Source: Bacillota bacterium (lineage in GTDB: Bacteria > Bacillota > Dehalobacteriia > UBA4068). From it: DNA of 35,579 nt. Where the stretch lies: positions 1-35,579 of the forward strand of contig JAUNBC010000018.1 of the NCBI GenBank assembly GCA_030527285.1, given 5' to 3'. Each line of letters starts with the position of its first letter. Positions within the stretch are counted from its first letter, which is position 1. Both the position numbers and the translations under genes were made by a program. Of the stretch, positions 34,339 through 35,579 are shown piece after piece. A model generated the notes under the pieces. That model was not told the DNA's origin, did not search any database, and saw nothing but the letters and a program-made list of their open reading frames with translations.

Positions 34339-35208
34339 TCATTTGATGATCTCGCTGACGTTGGCCGCGATAGCCGCCGCCACCTCAGGCTTATTCATCA
34401 CGTACACATGCACGCCGCGCACGCCGTTGGCGATCAGGTCGATGATCTGCTCGGTGGCGTAGGCGATACCGGCCTGACGCATCGCCGCCTCGTCGCCGCC
34501 GAATTTGTCGAGGATGCTCTTGAAACGCGGCGGCAGCGTGGCTCCGGACAGCTCGCAGGAACGGCGTATTTGCCGCACATTGGTCACCGGCATGATGCCG
34601 GCGATTACCGGCACGTCTATATGCTGCGCCAGCATGCGGTAGAGGAAGCCGTACAGTACGGCGTTATCGAAGAACATCTGCGTGGTGAGGAAATCGCAGC
34701 CGGCCTCGACCTTATGCTTGAGATGCAGCAGGTCCTGGTCTTTGGACGGACATTCGACATGCCCCTCGGGGTAACAGGCCGCGCCGATGCAAAAGTCCGC
34801 ATCGAAGCGGCGTATTTCCTCCACCAGCTGATAGGCGTAGAGGTAGGAGGCGTTTTGCGGATAGGAAGATCCGTCGGGCACGTCGCCGCGCAGAGCCAGC
34901 AGATTGCGTATGCCGGCGGCGCGGAAGGCCTCCAGCTCGGCATGTATGGTGTCGCTGCTGCTGGATACGCAGGTCAAATGCGCCAGCGCCGTGATATGGC
35001 AATCGTTTTGCAGATAGGCGGCCAGCTGCTGCGCGTAGCCGGCATTGCTGCCGCCCGCGCCATAGGTGATGGACATAAAGTCCGGCCCCAGCTTGGCAAT
35101 AGAGCGGCTGGCCTCAAATATTGCCGCCAGATTATCGGCGTTTTTGGGCGGGAATACTTCAAAAGACAGTATCGGTTTGCCGCTGTTTAGTATAGTGCTG
35201 ATTTTCAT
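34339..35208 (-). CDS. metF: Methylenetetrahydrofolate reductase
   Basis: Flavoprotein of 289 residues that reduces 5,10-methylene-THF to 5-methyl-THF, the methyl donor for the adjacent MetH. Motifs: LSFEVFPPKN (14-23, with the catalytic Glu), SITYGAGGS, LALRGDVP and FLTTQMFFDN. Length matches bacterial MetF (about 290). A GAGG lies upstream of the ATG. It is the first gene of metF-metH-erythrin/VIT-ZIP, with an extended -10 promoter at 35260-35288. Confidence 0.96.
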   Translation of the reverse strand: MKISTILNSGKPILSFEVFPPKNADNLAAIFEASRSIAKLGPDFMSITYGAGGSNAGYAQQLAAYLQNDCHITALAHLTCVSSSSDTIHAELEAFRAAGIRNLLALRGDVPDGSSYPQNASYLYAYQLVEEIRRFDADFCIGAACYPEGHVECPSKDQDLLHLKHKVEAGCDFLTTQMFFDNAVLYGFLYRMLAQHIDVPVIAGIMPVTNVRQIRRSCELSGATLPPRFKSILDKFGGDEAAMRQAGIAYATEQIIDLIANGVRGVHVYVMNKPEVAAAIAANVSEIIK

Positions 35209-35259
35209 TTTATAAGCCTCGACCGTGTCATTACATTTACAGAGCGCGTATAATTAAAT

Positions 35260-35288
35260 ATCATACCATAATGTGTAAATTTTGTCTA
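35260..35288 (-). promoter_or_regulatory. Promoter of the metF operon
   Basis: On the minus strand, TAGACA (35288-35283), a 17-base spacer and TATGAT (35265-35260), preceded by an extended -10 TG. The leader is only about 45 bases, too short for a SAM riboswitch or T-box. Confidence 0.65.
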
Positions 35289-35310
35289 TGCGCCGATGGG
35301 TAATAAATGT

Positions 35311-35339
35311 TTGATTTTTGGCGGGGCTTATGCTAAAAT
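35311..35339 (+). promoter_or_regulatory. Promoter of tRNA-Leu
   Basis: TTGATT (35311-35316), a 17-base spacer and TAAAAT (35334-35339), with an extended -10 TG at 35331-35332. It lies back to back with the metF promoter. Confidence 0.7.
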
Positions 35340-35382
35340 ATGGCTGCGCTAAGCGCAGGAGAATATATACAAAGTTAAGTAT

Positions 35383-35465
35383 GCGGGTGTGGCGGAATTG
35401 GCAGACGCGCCAGACTTAGGATCTGGTGGGAAACCGTGCAGGTTCGACCCCTGTCACCCGCACCA
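35383..35465 (+). tRNA. tRNA-Leu (anticodon UAG)
   Basis: The acceptor arm GCGGGTG pairs with CACCCGC, and A-CCA is encoded at the end. The anticodon stem CCAGA/TCTGG encloses the loop CTTAGGA, whose middle bases are TAG, reading CUA and other CUN leucine codons. There is a long variable arm typical of class II tRNAs (GGTGGGAAACCGT region), and a T-loop GGTTCGACCC. Confidence 0.97.
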
Positions 35466-35469
35466 TGTC

Positions 35470-35516
35470 GGGTGTTTTCACAGCATTTGAGGATTGTGAG
35501 AACACCCTGATTTTTT
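35470..35516 (+). terminator. Terminator after tRNA-Leu
   Basis: GGGTGTTTTCACA (35470-35482) pairs with TGTGAGAACACCC (35495-35507), 13 bp with one G-U, followed by TGA and six T. The last 60 bases of the window show no recognisable feature. Confidence 0.9.
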
Positions 35517-35579
35517 CCGGCGGCTTTTGCGGCTTTACAAGACCTGGGCATCGTGAGCCGGGGTACTTTGGCGAACTGA

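Noticed and set aside
35209..35310. SAM riboswitch or T-box before metF
   Set aside because: The leader predicted from the extended -10 promoter is only about 45 bases, and no terminator-type stem is present.
35517..35579. Prophage or island attachment site behind tRNA-Leu
   Set aside because: tRNA 3' ends are common integration sites, but a normal terminator follows and there is no visible integrase or direct repeat in the 60 bases left.

Overview
The window looks like a chromosomal segment of a Bacillota (Clostridia-type) bacterium. Evidence for this is the trigger factor-ClpP-ClpX and Lon-EngB order, a pair of YdbS/YdbT-like PH-domain membrane proteins, several lipobox lipoproteins, an S-layer-homology protein, an RND pump with no adaptor or outer-membrane partner beside it, and a short MetH without a reactivation domain. 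Genus cannot be told from the sequence alone. Most of the window is GC-rich and uses GAG, CTG and GCG heavily. The first 6 kb is visibly less GC-rich and prefers GAA and AAA.

Region 1 (1-5.95 kb, + strand) is the most unusual part. A sugar-type ABC binding lipoprotein is followed by two different HisB-fold proteins, a HisD-like dehydrogenase, a short-chain dehydrogenase and a zinc-dependent medium-chain dehydrogenase. The HisB and HisD homologues have lost residues that are diagnostic for histidine biosynthesis: one metal-binding His and the phosphate-binding C-terminal motif in both HisB-like proteins, and two zinc-ligand positions plus an active-site His in the HisD-like protein. I infer a catabolic operon for an imported polyol or sugar-like compound that has reused histidine-pathway folds. 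It ends at a clear terminator.

Region 2 (6.0-12.1 kb) has an aldehyde dehydrogenase on the minus strand. Behind it lies a 458-base stretch with a truncated reading frame and a structured, repeat-like segment. Next is a 1389-residue RND transporter carrying a coiled-coil insertion of about 350 residues.

Region 3 (12.1-18.9 kb, + strand) is a seven-gene cluster of exported proteins and two P-loop proteins. Three lipoproteins and one SLH-anchored protein carry domains resembling the sulfite-oxidase (molybdopterin-binding) fold, three of them followed by a chitobiase-C-terminal-like module. With them are an RnfG-like FMN-binding lipoprotein, a MobB-like protein and a THEP1-type NTPase. I infer a cell-surface, possibly redox, system.

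Region 4 (18.9-30.1 kb) is mostly minus strand: tig-clpP-clpX, then lon-engB followed by an amidinotransferase/deiminase-family enzyme and a RocB-like M20 peptidase. A plus-strand pair of PH-domain membrane genes separates clpX from lon and has its own promoter and an operator-like dyad.

Region 5 (30.2-35.6 kb) is a minus-strand operon metF-metH-erythrin/VIT-ZIP, joining methionine synthesis with iron and zinc transport genes. Divergent from it is tRNA-Leu(UAG) with its own promoter and terminator.
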